A DNA stretch of 64,000 nucleotides from CBDCWQ01 sp965223435. Its GTDB lineage: Bacteria > Myxococcota > Kuafuiibacteriia > Kuafuiibacteriales > Kuafuiibacteriaceae. Position 1 is the stretch's first letter; each line of letters begins with the position of its first letter. The notes under the pieces are model-generated. The model was not told where the DNA came from. It saw only the letters and a program-made list of their open reading frames with translations, and ran no database searches. Of this stretch, positions 16,001-24,175 are shown in pieces. A program made the translations under genes and the position numbers. The stretch covers positions 248,001 through 312,000 of the forward strand of contig CBDCWQ010000019.1 in assembly GCA_965223435.1 (NCBI GenBank), given 5' to 3'.

Positions 16001-18824
16001 TTCGATAGATTTCAACCCCGCGCCCGACCCTCTTGAGGACAACATTCTGGGGAATGAGCCCTTGAATATGGGGCCTTACGATGTCCGCCGCCAGGGCTCG
16101 AAGCTCAGGCGAGGCACCGAGGACCACGCTGTCGACAATCCCCAGGGAAAAGTATTTTTCCCACGCGTGAGGGTAGCGACTCATCGCTGCAACGGGCCAT
16201 TGATAGATCTCCTTTGCGGTCCATTCTGCGGGAAGCGGTTCCCACCCCAGAAATTCGAAGGTCGGGGGAACGCCCAAGGACACCCCTTCGTCAACAACCA
16301 CCACGTTGTGTTTCTCTTCGACAAAAACCTGGTCGACCATCGCATCGACCTCGCTTGCATGAAACTCCGCCACGAACCCGCCGAGCGTCGCAACATGGAT
16401 TATCTCGATGAGCGCAAACTTCAGCGCCTCTCTCAGCCCCAGCTGCTTGGCAAACTCAGTCGCCAGAACGTTCTGAGCCACAGCCTCGGGGGGGGGAGCA
16501 AAACCGGTCGAAATCGAGAACGAATGCGATTCGGACACGTCGGAGACCGCAAAGGCGTACGAAAAAGGCCATCCAGCCCACGGATCTGGTGAACTTTGCT
16601 CTTGCGCACCCATGAACTGGACGGGCTGCACCTGGTTCGGGACCTCCATCGATGTCAAGAGCGCCGAGGTCTTAAGCGTCAGGGCTTCATGGAAGGCATC
16701 GTCCACATCGAGGTACCAGATGGCCGCGGTACTTGATGACAACTGCGTGGATAAATCTTGGATTCGCTGACTGGAGTACGGAAATCCGTAGTCTTGGACA
16801 AAACGCTGTACGCCGGACCACAGCGTGCGCGCTTCGTGCTCGAAGGCCCGGCCGCGATCTGGGTGCGCTTGGCGGAAACGTTCGAGACCCAAGATAAGAC
16901 CCGCGGTTGCTTCGAGATGATAGGATACTTCCTGAAGACCGCTCCTTTCGATGTACCGATCGCGGAAGGAGTTGGGGAAATAATGGGTTCCGTAGTAACA
17001 CTCGTTTTCGGGCCCAGAAGGCATCGCATCTGCGAACTTCTGAATCGTGTATTCAAGACACTGTTCAAGCTGATCTACTCGGGCCCGAGGCAGTTCATCG
17101 TAGTCGACAGAGAGAGCCAACCAACTGCAGTTGTCGATGGCAACCTCACGGTTTACGAAGAATCGTCCTCGTTCATCAAAGTGCCCTCCCGTAATGACCC
17201 GACCCTGCCCATAAACATGCTTAGGCTTCGTGCGACATCCGTTGGGGGCCTTCTCTTCGACAGGCAGTCCTCCTTTGGGAGCATCCCAAAGAAGCTCGAA
17301 GATACCCCTGCGAACCCCATCCCGCCACGCCTCCAGCCAACCATGAAGCGCCTCCCGCTTTGAAGCTTCAACCTCGGGCCAAAGTCGCTCCTCATTTTGG
17401 AGCGCGTGATTAAGAACACTCAGTACGTCCAGGTTGTGTTCGGTGACGACATTTTTTGCTTGGGTCCGAACCCTCAAGGTTTCGAACTGATGCTTGCTTA
17501 ATGCAAAAACTTCATCTTCGACACCGGGTCCCTGCGAATCACCGCGCATTCGCCGAACCAAAAGCGGTTTTGTCTCGTCAAAGTGGTGATAGCCGAGCGC
17601 ATCAAGAACATCGTAGTAGGCCCATTGCTCCCCGTGGTCTTCAGCAAGCCCCAGCCGCCAGGGTTCTGTCGCATGTTGAAGCCCCTGAGTGGTCCACCCC
17701 GCGGTCATCAATTGGGCACACGCTGCTTGGCCGCATGCCGATGATGAGCCCTCTTGAACCTTCTTGTCCGCGACGCCCACCATCACCCGGTGGGTTTCCA
17801 GCCCCTTCAGGGCGGCCCGGTAGCACACGCGAAAATGAATCTGGTCCTCTTGCTCGAGGCCCAAGAACCCATCCGAAACCAAAAAGGTGCCAAGCCCATG
17901 GATGGCCCACGCGGTGGCGCCAGTCACCAGACGCGCATCCCTCCAGGTATCGCCTTGGGTGTTTTGGGAGAATGGCCAACCCAAGATACGGTCCCCGCTC
18001 CACACCACGTTGGCCGGATCGCAAAGCCACCGAGCTAAGCCCTCCGCAACCTCACCCTCACCCCGCCGCACCGCTTGATGAAGGGCGAGGCCTTGGGTAT
18101 AGACCCACGCTCTTTGGAAACCAGCCAAAAACCGTTCATCATTCCCCGCCCCCCCCTCAAGAATGCCAGAACGAAGCTCGCTCCCAGCCCCGTCTTGAGA
18201 ACCATCGCGAGGCAGACCACCACCATCCCCGCGCGCTTGGTATTCGGTCTGCACCCACTTGAGACGCGCCGATGGGACGCGCTTGCGGAGTGCATCCCGT
18301 AACGCAAGCGCTTGTCGACGATTGGCCGAATAAACACCCTCGCTCGATTGCAATTGGGTCGAAACCGAGACGGCCTCCCCCTCAAGCTGCTGCGCCCGCA
18401 AGGCTGATGCCTCCGCGACGGTAACGGAACCCGGGACATCGATGTAGGCAAAATAGACGCCGCCAGGCAAAAGCGAGGTCTCTAGGGGCAGCTCGGTATA
18501 ACGTTCAACGCCCTCATCCCAGTGCCAGAGGGCGCGAACCCGAGAATCACGAAGGGAGCCCGCCTGAGCCGCGTAAAAGAGATTCCATCCGTCTTTGAAC
18601 GCCACCGAAGCGCGAACCGAGGATACCGACGAAATTACGCAAGCAGACAAGAGCACCCCAAACCTCAATGCCTTGCCCGCTCGGAAGTCTCCACATCGTA
18701 CGGCATCGCCTATGCGGCTTCTTGCCGCAGGCAATCCAGACGTTCCTTTGTGACCAAGTTTTTCTCTGCGCCGGAAGGATGTTTTCCTGGCGAGGCCTTG
18801 GTGGGCCATACGCTGCTTTTTCAC
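13020..18824 (-). CDS. Toroid protein with one active and three degenerate RNase III modules
   Basis: 1934 residues. GTG at 18824 opens the frame, but a signal-like segment at about 53-70 (FGVLLSACVIS, possible cleavage after SVRA) suggests a later start, for example TTG at 18734. Residues about 73-130 are a GWNLF-type beta domain. About 230-560 is an alpha/alpha toroid-like region (GWPFS, VTGATAW, TEHNLDVLSVLNHAL, AIDNCSWLALSVDY, YHLEATAGLILG) shared with the gene at 53583. A Gly/Ser linker precedes RNase III module 1, about 1055-1180, with E1085, E1088 and D1092 in ETLEYLGD, and D1160 and E1163 in ADVFEAL. These match the E38/E41/D45/D114/E117 set of E. coli RNase III with almost identical spacing; a dsRBD-like segment follows. 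Three more modules (centred near 1337, 1594 and 1762) keep the fold motifs but not the catalytic acids; modules 2 and 4 carry dsRBD-like tails. Role: possible exported dsRNA-cleaving or dsRNA-binding protein. Confidence 0.8.
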   Translation of the reverse strand: MKKQRMAHQGLARKTSFRRREKLGHKGTSGLPAARSRIGDAVRCGDFRAGKALRFGVLLSACVISSVSSVRASVAFKDGWNLFYAAQAGSLRDSRVRALWHWDEGVERYTELPLETSLLPGGVYFAYIDVPGSVTVAEASALRAQQLEGEAVSVSTQLQSSEGVYSANRRQALALRDALRKRVPSARLKWVQTEYQARGDGGGLPRDGSQDGAGSELRSGILEGGAGNDERFLAGFQRAWVYTQGLALHQAVRRGEGEVAEGLARWLCDPANVVWSGDRILGWPFSQNTQGDTWRDARLVTGATAWAIHGLGTFLVSDGFLGLEQEDQIHFRVCYRAALKGLETHRVMVGVADKKVQEGSSSACGQAACAQLMTAGWTTQGLQHATEPWRLGLAEDHGEQWAYYDVLDALGYHHFDETKPLLVRRMRGDSQGPGVEDEVFALSKHQFETLRVRTQAKNVVTEHNLDVLSVLNHALQNEERLWPEVEASKREALHGWLEAWRDGVRRGIFELLWDAPKGGLPVEEKAPNGCRTKPKHVYGQGRVITGGHFDERGRFFVNREVAIDNCSWLALSVDYDELPRARVDQLEQCLEYTIQKFADAMPSGPENECYYGTHYFPNSFRDRYIERSGLQEVSYHLEATAGLILGLERFRQAHPDRGRAFEHEARTLWSGVQRFVQDYGFPYSSQRIQDLSTQLSSSTAAIWYLDVDDAFHEALTLKTSALLTSMEVPNQVQPVQFMGAQEQSSPDPWAGWPFSYAFAVSDVSESHSFSISTGFAPPPEAVAQNVLATEFAKQLGLREALKFALIEIIHVATLGGFVAEFHASEVDAMVDQVFVEEKHNVVVVDEGVSLGVPPTFEFLGWEPLPAEWTAKEIYQWPVAAMSRYPHAWEKYFSLGIVDSVVLGASPELRALAADIVRPHIQGLIPQNVVLKRVGRGVEIYRKANLDFSWEGPRGVVLHLGVGQPEPELIHQQPGPWAQWYQENVLATDIAEPHRQAYLKAVNQWILDRVLVSEKRTFKEASEEAKEKITGMGAQNSSGGGGPKDLSGGSVPRPNDLPELERKLDYRFKNRLLLEYALNPNTEEFETLEYLGDGVLETFTWRYVKRRFPDKSYDELEYLKKRIVSNASLVLSGQRLGLDKLVSVDPAHRQYLAANPKGLADVFEALVAAMYWDAGGDEEALRVVEERIHPWYVLPPVALGLEVQWAVFEEWAHEEYGASAQVRHVETQSPDGQVTSEVLVDKQVLGQATGGAPQDAYRSALEEVYQAHGVLLQRMFARMQGGPPLKPLSAYFPIPEGPPLSSVEEEIAASFTHLIPEPRLFAYVLRYGAHVDRNQELRSIGSAVLDLVNRDHMVSQFSESHQIKRTRAFSDWIPEIAFKLGLAKAADRSSPPLQYHLALRHTFRSFVGLLFVVRGFEVAESFIKPLLRHSRGIEGIWNAQSPTHLRLSLWALEKYGQDLEYRTRGDAGVFVTEIRSPKMELVGTGEGPSRVVSRIEAIRDAIVRNSIPGKELQHGDDWGTEPLPDSWHERHSLDITQLLLPQEFRSTLPAGLGGAIEGPGTLLDVLGDDFEEDEAFAHALTHPSFSAESRFPQLTFLGKSTLKMLGAHVTLERFPQEAKKSTLEQRWLEVQGSPSLVSGARALELGKLLRLKPNPPVGIRKDPDLLAEAMASVIGWMHYHTEGHLGLVKNRLEPLLTASQTKEGAGSFASVDLNAQFPVLENVWFSEPELEVMEQLPIALPNPSDFAYLVHKADQPFGNERLHFLGKFVIDLVSDERCVRGYPGGPVAELLRKRDLLDSNLAYIAWQFGLSNVLKTSAPDVGFADGLRYTLRTLMGLVYVRFGLSAVRSMLWPRMRIVQYPNQIRNPESPESLRLALWSFDRYGVEPIYKTTAAGSGYEVTIFALEELVATARADDVELAKQGAIHDALDAHSIP

Positions 18825-19040
18825 CGGGGCGACCTTGTACCGCGCTCAGCCGAGGCAGTCCAATACAAACTCACGCCAACTGACGGAAACATTGCAGACA
18901 ACAAAACCCCTATCGCAACTTATTCTGCGCCATTCAAGATACAACAAGGAGCCTCACCCGACCAAAAAGTCCAAGGACGGCATCGACCGGCGTTCGACAC
19001 TTCAGACCAATCCATCGGATCACTCCGATTGACTACGCGC

Positions 19041-19079
19041 CAGCGGTTGAGGCGCGCAGCTTCAGTCACTTCCTATTCG
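19041..19079 (+). repeat. Dispersed intergenic repeat, copy 1
   Basis: A 39-bp block beginning CAGCGGTTGA and ending CTATTCG. It matches copy 2 (40217-40255) at 33 of 39 positions by direct comparison. The core GCTTCAGTCACT is invariant in all three copies. Confidence 0.7.
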
Positions 19080-19390
19080 CTCTGACAGGGACCGGGATGA
19101 GAACGGTCCTGGATCAGGGTTTATCGCGGGGTTCGGTCTCCGAGGCACAGCAGCGCACCCATCGTTGTGCGTCGGCTTGGGTCAAATTCGGGAGCATGGA
19201 GGGTCGCTAGAAACCAAACTTGCACGAACCCCATGCATGGCACACATGGGGACAGACCGGCCCTACCCGGGGTCTGTTTCTGTCGACAGCTAGGTGAACC
19301 CTCTAGTGCTGTACCCGCTATGCGTCATGTTTGGCCTGAATTGAGGACAGGCCGCGACTCTGAAGGCGAGAGTTTCGAGGAAAGAGGGGG

Positions 19391-19406
19391 TGGCACAGAC
19401 AGTGCT
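19391..19406 (+). promoter_or_regulatory. Candidate sigma54 promoter of the deacetylase gene
   Basis: TGGCACA-GACA-GTGCT: the -24 box is TGGCAC, the -12 box keeps GC, and the spacing is correct; three mismatches overall. The predicted start near 19417 leaves a leader of about 39 nt that contains the AGGAGG ribosome site at 19441-19446, a sensible geometry. Confidence 0.5.
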
Positions 19407-19440
19407 TAGTCCAAGCACAGCAACACCACCCATTCTCACC

Positions 19441-19446
19441 AGGAGG
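19441..19446 (+). promoter_or_regulatory. Ribosome-binding site that sets the deacetylase start
   Basis: Perfect AGGAGG. It lies nine nt before the ATG at 19456 and only three before the ATG at 19450. It therefore favours 19456 over the upstream GTG at 19390 that opens the frame. Confidence 0.7.
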
Positions 19447-19455
19447 GAGATGACA

Positions 19456-22400
19456 ATGCATCGGACACATGCACTGACTTACCTACATTACCCCACACCA
19501 AGATCGAAAGACAAGCGGCTTTTTCGTGGATTCGCGTTTTACTCGCTCTTGAGCACCGGGCTACTGGCCACCGCGTGCCAAGGACCGGAGCCAGAATCGA
19601 TTTCGAGCCAGGCCACGGTTCCTGAACAGACGCAGCGCTGCACGGGCAGGACCACACCAGGACGATCAGGGTGGAAGGACTACAAATCCTCCGGTCTCTA
19701 CATCGACGTAGACACAAGCGATTGCGGATTCGGCCAAACACCCATTTACCTCAGCTCACTCGGCGGAGCTGGTTCACACTGGACCGCCGAAGGAGGCAGC
19801 TCCATCTATCTTCCCACGCCAACGGGCTTTCGGGTCTACTTGGCCACCAAAACCACACCAGCGGTAGCCGAAAAGCGAAAATGGCACATCAACTGGGAAG
19901 CGCTGCCACACAATGTTGAGTTTCCCCATCAGTGCGCTGGACAGACTGAGCCAGGCAAGACCAAGTGGGTTCAGTATGGCTCCGCCGGCATCTACACCAA
20001 TGTGGATACCACCCAATGCGGCTTAGACCAGGTACCGGTCTACTCCACATCTTTGGGAGGTTCCGGACACTGGCGGGCGCGGGGTGAAACCTCTGTCTAC
20101 TTCCCTACCCCAACCGGCTTCCGGATCTACCTCTACCAGCCCGGATTAACGGTGGCCACGGCCAACAAGAGGAAATGGCACATCAACTGGACGGCAACAC
20201 CGCGAAATCTCGAAACGCCGGTTCTGTGCACAGGCGAAACGAAGAAGTCTGACTGGCAGCCCTACGGGAGCAGCTCATTCTTCGTCAATGTGGACACCAC
20301 AAAGTGCGGGTTCGATACAACCCCCACGTACATCACATCCCTGTATGGCGGCCGCCACTGGAAGGCTCAAGGAGGTTCCGCCGTCTACTATGCGACCCCA
20401 ACCGGATTCAGACTCTACGCAAAAGGCATCAACCCCAGTCTAGTCCATCTCACATGGAAGGCGTCATTAAACCCCGTCTCGGGAAGCGACTGCACCGAAG
20501 GGGCATGTTGCCAAAACGGATCCTTCAGGCCCGCCGACCACGCTTGCCGCGGGGTTGACCCCAGCGACACCTGCGACGTTCCCGAGTATTGCACGGGAGA
20601 ATCCGCGGAGTGCCCCGAAGATGGGTTTGCGCCCACAACCCAACAATGCCGTGCGCAAGACCCCGCAAACACCTGTGACAAGCCGGAGTATTGTAGTGGA
20701 ACAAGCCCCATATGCCCACCAGACGGATTCGAAGCCCAAGGCACTGTGTGCCGGCCTTCTTTGGCGGGCCTTGGCTGCGACGTTCAAGAGACTTGCTCGG
20801 GCCACTCACCATCTTGCCCACCGGATACTTTTGCAGCCGCTTCGACACTTTGTCGGCCCAATGCCTCGAGCAACGCCTGCGACGCCGCAGAATTCTGCTC
20901 GGGCGTGTCGCCGCTGTGTCCTGAAGACGAACCTATGGCCGTGGGTTCGGGCGCTTGCCGCGCAGACGAAATGGACCTCGGCTTGAACGCCATTGGAATA
21001 AACCGTTACCAAAAATCGCTCTTCGGCGCTGATGCTGCCGAGCTGACCAGAGTGACCGCACCAAAATATGCCGGCACCGCAGCAGCGAGGATCATTTCGG
21101 GAAGACGTGGCCTCACCCAAAGCTGGGGTATGGGTGCACGTTTCGCGTTCCCGGCCGCAGTCAACCTTTACGACTACAGCAGCGTTTCGTATGCGATTCG
21201 GAGCAACAACAGCAGTCCAAACATCAAGGTCGCACTCGAGCTCCTCGTCGATACCGGGGGGCCCAATCAGAGTGTCTGGAGGCAGCGAGCTTCAACGCAG
21301 CTGAGCCTGAGCGACATCGTTAACGTCTATAAGGAAGTTAAGCTCGCACTCAGCCGTGACGACTTCGAACGATCTGACGGCGCCCACAACACCACCTTGG
21401 ACACGACCAAAATCTCGGGCGTTCAGTTCTTGATGCTCATCGAGCCCACGACTGGGGGAACCTCCACGCAGGCCGCACTCTACGTCGACGAGATCCGGTT
21501 CACGGACATGTGGCGACTCGCAGGCTATGAAACGTCGCGCGCCCCCTCCATTGTTGCCCCAGAAAAAGTTGCAACACCCTCGGACTTTGACGTGGGGTCG
21601 ACCAATCGTCTGGCGGTGCTGGTCACCGATGCCTCCGATAAATGGCTCGGGATCGTTCATGGGATGAAAGCCGTTGGCACACCTATTCGCGTCACCGAGG
21701 ATATTCAAGAAGCCCTCAAACATGAGGTCGTATGGGTCTATCCTGCGATCCGAAACAGCACTACCGAGCAATCCCTTTTGCGTGAACACGTGCAAAACGG
21801 CGGTGTGCTCATCGCTGGAGAAGTAGGAAACACCATGAAAGACGTATTCGGGTTCGAGAATGCCCGCTTTGTGCCCGGAACCGATCGTTTTTACAACGGC
21901 AAAGAAATCTCAAGCATGAGGTTCACCGACGGGTATCCTGCTCTGACCGAAAACCTCAGGAACGCACGTGAACGGCAGCTTCCCATCTATCGTCAGGAGA
22001 TCGGAGAAAACATGCCATCGGTTCGCTACAGTGGGACCAAGCACCCCGGCATTGCCGTGTACGATGGTGATTCCAGTGCCGCGCTCAGCACAACAAGGGA
22101 CAACGTCGCCATCACCTACAACACCTACGGAGAAGGAAAAGCGTACGCCATAGGCATCAACGTGGGCCTGTATGCGCTCCGCGGCTTCAACGGCTTTGGA
22201 GCCGGCATGAGTAGGGACTATATCAACGGGTTCGACCCGGCGGTTGATGTCATGCTTCGACTTGTCCGCGACATCTACGCAGGCGCTGAAAATTCGGCGG
22301 TCACCCTGGCTCCGTTGCCCAACAATGAATCGTTGGCGGTCATGTTGACCCACGACATCGACACCACCGAATCGGCCGTCAACGGCCTCGAATACGCCCA

Positions 22401-23349
22401 AATGGAAAAGGAACTTGGCGTTCCGGCGACGTATTTCATTCAGACAAAATACATCACCGATGCGCAAGAGTCGGCGTTTCGGGGTGTGCAGGCGTTCGGG
22501 GCGCTGGCCCAACTCTCTGAAATGGGCATGGAGGTCGCCAGCCATTCCGTGGCCCACGCACTCAATTTCAATGATTTTGAGCTGGGCGATGGCATGGAGC
22601 AATTTCAGTCCTATCAGCCGATCAACTTGGAGGTCAACGATAGCCTGGAAGCCACCGGAGGCACCGTTTTGGGCGAACTCCGCGTCAGCCGGTTCATCCT
22701 TGAAGACTTCGTACCGAACGTCACCGTCAAGTCCTTCAGGCCGGGACACCTTAGGCAACCATCTGCGTTGTCTCAGGCCATGGTCGCCGCAGGCTACCAG
22801 CAAGCGTCCGTCGGAGCCGCGGCCGATACCATGACCCATCTTCCTCACAGGATGACCTACGATCGTGGGTTTCGTAGTGAGACCAGTGTGTTCGACTTCC
22901 CCGTAACCATCGAAGACGAACGCCCGGAGTCGCCGATTGTAACCAACAATGTGGCCGATGCGCTGACCACTGCCGACCAAATCAGCCACAACGGCGGCAT
23001 CTTCGTCATGCTGGTGCATCCCAATTTCTTGGATGACAAACTGTCGTTTGTACGCGCATTCATCGAACAAGGTAAAGACAAATACATGTTCACCAGCATG
23101 GCCGAATTCGGTGACTGGTGGGCACGAAGAGACCTTGTCGAAGTGGACAGTCAACTTCATGGCGACGTTCTCCAAGTCACTCTGACTGCGCCTCGACCAC
23201 TTTCCGGTCTGACTCTCGAGCTACCCGAGGGCATGGCGCTTTCGGCAAAAAGCCAAGAAGTGGAAACCTCTGAGGTATCCGATGATTCCAAGCTTGTGGT
23301 GAGCGGCCCGTTCTCTGGAGAGCTGCGGCTCTATTTCAAAAAGAAATAG
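19456..23349 (+). CDS. Polysaccharide-deacetylase lipoprotein with lectin-like and disintegrin-like repeats
   Basis: 1297 residues from ATG 19456. Lipobox LLATAC (Cys41). Residues about 60-335 are three copies of an about 85-residue unit (Y..GLYxDVDTxxCGF..TPxY..SLGG..HW..TGFRVY..HINW), an unnamed repeat that looks like a sugar-binding module. About 345-500 holds four disintegrin-like units (CDVPEYCTGxSxxCPxDGF). About 510-690 resembles a CBM11-type beta sandwich, and about 700-950 a glutamine-amidotransferase-like flavodoxin fold. The C-terminal catalytic NodB domain has H966-D967 (THDID), H1030 and H1034 (SHSVAH) and R1095 (SFRPGH), the metal and catalytic residues of carbohydrate esterase family 4. 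It probably removes acetyl groups from a surface or prey polysaccharide. Monocistronic; a repeat region follows. Confidence 0.85.
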   Translation: MHRTHALTYLHYPTPRSKDKRLFRGFAFYSLLSTGLLATACQGPEPESISSQATVPEQTQRCTGRTTPGRSGWKDYKSSGLYIDVDTSDCGFGQTPIYLSSLGGAGSHWTAEGGSSIYLPTPTGFRVYLATKTTPAVAEKRKWHINWEALPHNVEFPHQCAGQTEPGKTKWVQYGSAGIYTNVDTTQCGLDQVPVYSTSLGGSGHWRARGETSVYFPTPTGFRIYLYQPGLTVATANKRKWHINWTATPRNLETPVLCTGETKKSDWQPYGSSSFFVNVDTTKCGFDTTPTYITSLYGGRHWKAQGGSAVYYATPTGFRLYAKGINPSLVHLTWKASLNPVSGSDCTEGACCQNGSFRPADHACRGVDPSDTCDVPEYCTGESAECPEDGFAPTTQQCRAQDPANTCDKPEYCSGTSPICPPDGFEAQGTVCRPSLAGLGCDVQETCSGHSPSCPPDTFAAASTLCRPNASSNACDAAEFCSGVSPLCPEDEPMAVGSGACRADEMDLGLNAIGINRYQKSLFGADAAELTRVTAPKYAGTAAARIISGRRGLTQSWGMGARFAFPAAVNLYDYSSVSYAIRSNNSSPNIKVALELLVDTGGPNQSVWRQRASTQLSLSDIVNVYKEVKLALSRDDFERSDGAHNTTLDTTKISGVQFLMLIEPTTGGTSTQAALYVDEIRFTDMWRLAGYETSRAPSIVAPEKVATPSDFDVGSTNRLAVLVTDASDKWLGIVHGMKAVGTPIRVTEDIQEALKHEVVWVYPAIRNSTTEQSLLREHVQNGGVLIAGEVGNTMKDVFGFENARFVPGTDRFYNGKEISSMRFTDGYPALTENLRNARERQLPIYRQEIGENMPSVRYSGTKHPGIAVYDGDSSAALSTTRDNVAITYNTYGEGKAYAIGINVGLYALRGFNGFGAGMSRDYINGFDPAVDVMLRLVRDIYAGAENSAVTLAPLPNNESLAVMLTHDIDTTESAVNGLEYAQMEKELGVPATYFIQTKYITDAQESAFRGVQAFGALAQLSEMGMEVASHSVAHALNFNDFELGDGMEQFQSYQPINLEVNDSLEATGGTVLGELRVSRFILEDFVPNVTVKSFRPGHLRQPSALSQAMVAAGYQQASVGAAADTMTHLPHRMTYDRGFRSETSVFDFPVTIEDERPESPIVTNNVADALTTADQISHNGGIFVMLVHPNFLDDKLSFVRAFIEQGKDKYMFTSMAEFGDWWARRDLVEVDSQLHGDVLQVTLTAPRPLSGLTLELPEGMALSAKSQEVETSEVSDDSKLVVSGPFSGELRLYFKKK

Positions 23350-23669
23350 CGGCCGAGCTCTTCTAAGGGCCCGACCGAGATCGGCCACTGGGAGACCCGA
23401 AAATGCTGCGGCAAGACACCCACACGGAAAACAACCCATCGTTTGGGTGGGAGTCCAAGATCCCCATCGAGTGTCTTGTCGCGGCCGTAGCCTCGTGCAC
23501 CACGCAAAGAAAACGGAACAAACCGTCCTCCTTGGCGGTGCGCAAGAGCGAACAAGCTCGCTCCGTAGCTCTGGCCACTGAACACCCGAGCAAAGGCGCG
23601 GATACAAACTTGGTGCCTTCGGCGTGGGCCTTCCTCCAAATTATCTCGATTATCCCACTTGCGAGTGGC

Positions 23670-23939
23670 CTTCTAAGAAACAGGAGCGAGTTTTGCGAGC
23701 GGATGTACGCAGCAGGCGGGTTCACCCCGCCGATAACTGCGCAAGGCCGCCTCCTGCCTGCAAGTTTCTCGGTCCGCTATTTCGTGCCTGGCGCGCGAGG
23801 GGCGCTTCTAAGAAACAGGAGCGAGTTTTGCGAGCGGATGTACGCAGCAGGCGGGTTCACCCCGCCGATAACTGCGCAAGGCCGCCTCCTGCCTGCAAGT
23901 TTCTCGGTCCGTTATTTCGTGCCCGGCGCGCGAGGGGCG
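23670..23939 (+). repeat. Two tandem copies of a 135-bp unit
   Basis: Copy 1 is 23670-23804 and copy 2 is 23805-23939, almost identical by eye (two base differences near the end). Each unit contains the hairpin GGCGGG-TTCAC-CCCGCC and starts CTTCTAAGAAACAGGAGCG. Not protein coding as far as I can see; a recent duplication of an intergenic element. Confidence 0.9.
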
Positions 23940-24147
23940 CTCATATAATGCAGGCCCACGCGCCACTGTCTCAGCCTGAGGACATGTCTCCGAATGAAGA
24001 CACGGGGGGACTCCTCAAAAACGAACGGGCGTGCTGTGGAGCCCAAACCCCAGTAATGGTCGTCACACTCCTCAGTCCCGGCCGCAAAACGAGCCCACGC
24101 GCAACCTCTATTGCTGAATTCAACAGTCTCAAAGAACACAGCTCAGC

Positions 24148-24163
24148 TGGCACGAAGGATGCA
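24148..24163 (+). promoter_or_regulatory. Candidate sigma54 promoter of the heme c operon
   Basis: TGGCACG-AAGG-ATGCA: a perfect -24 box and one mismatch in the -12 box, correctly spaced. The expected start is near 24174, two nt before the ATG chosen at 24176, so either the message is leaderless or this match is accidental. Confidence 0.4.
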
Positions 24164-24175
24164 ATCACTCCTGTC

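Larger units (their letters stand above)
18825..19455. other. Intergenic region with repeat copy and promoter elements
   Basis: Separates the divergent genes at 18824 (minus) and 19456 (plus). Contains one copy of a dispersed 39-bp repeat (19041-19079), an inverted repeat GGACCG/CGGTCC (19089-19109), and a sigma54-like promoter (19391-19406). No gene is supported; the 187-codon frame at 18522-19085 mostly runs antisense to the gene at 13020. Confidence 0.5.
23350..24175. other. Long intergenic region with tandem repeat
   Basis: Apart from the 2 x 135-bp repeat and a sigma54-like box at 24148, nothing is supported. Open frames here (for example 23403-23948) exist because 135 is a multiple of three; they have no signature or ribosome site. 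Confidence 0.5.

Noticed and set aside
21910..23175. A 421-codon minus-strand frame
   Set aside because: Antisense to the catalytic domain of the deacetylase, which has clear motifs; the shadow has none.
23403..23948. A 181-codon frame containing two copies of a 45-residue repeat
   Set aside because: It is open only because the 135-bp DNA repeat is a multiple of three; no ribosome site, and the repeated peptide resembles nothing.
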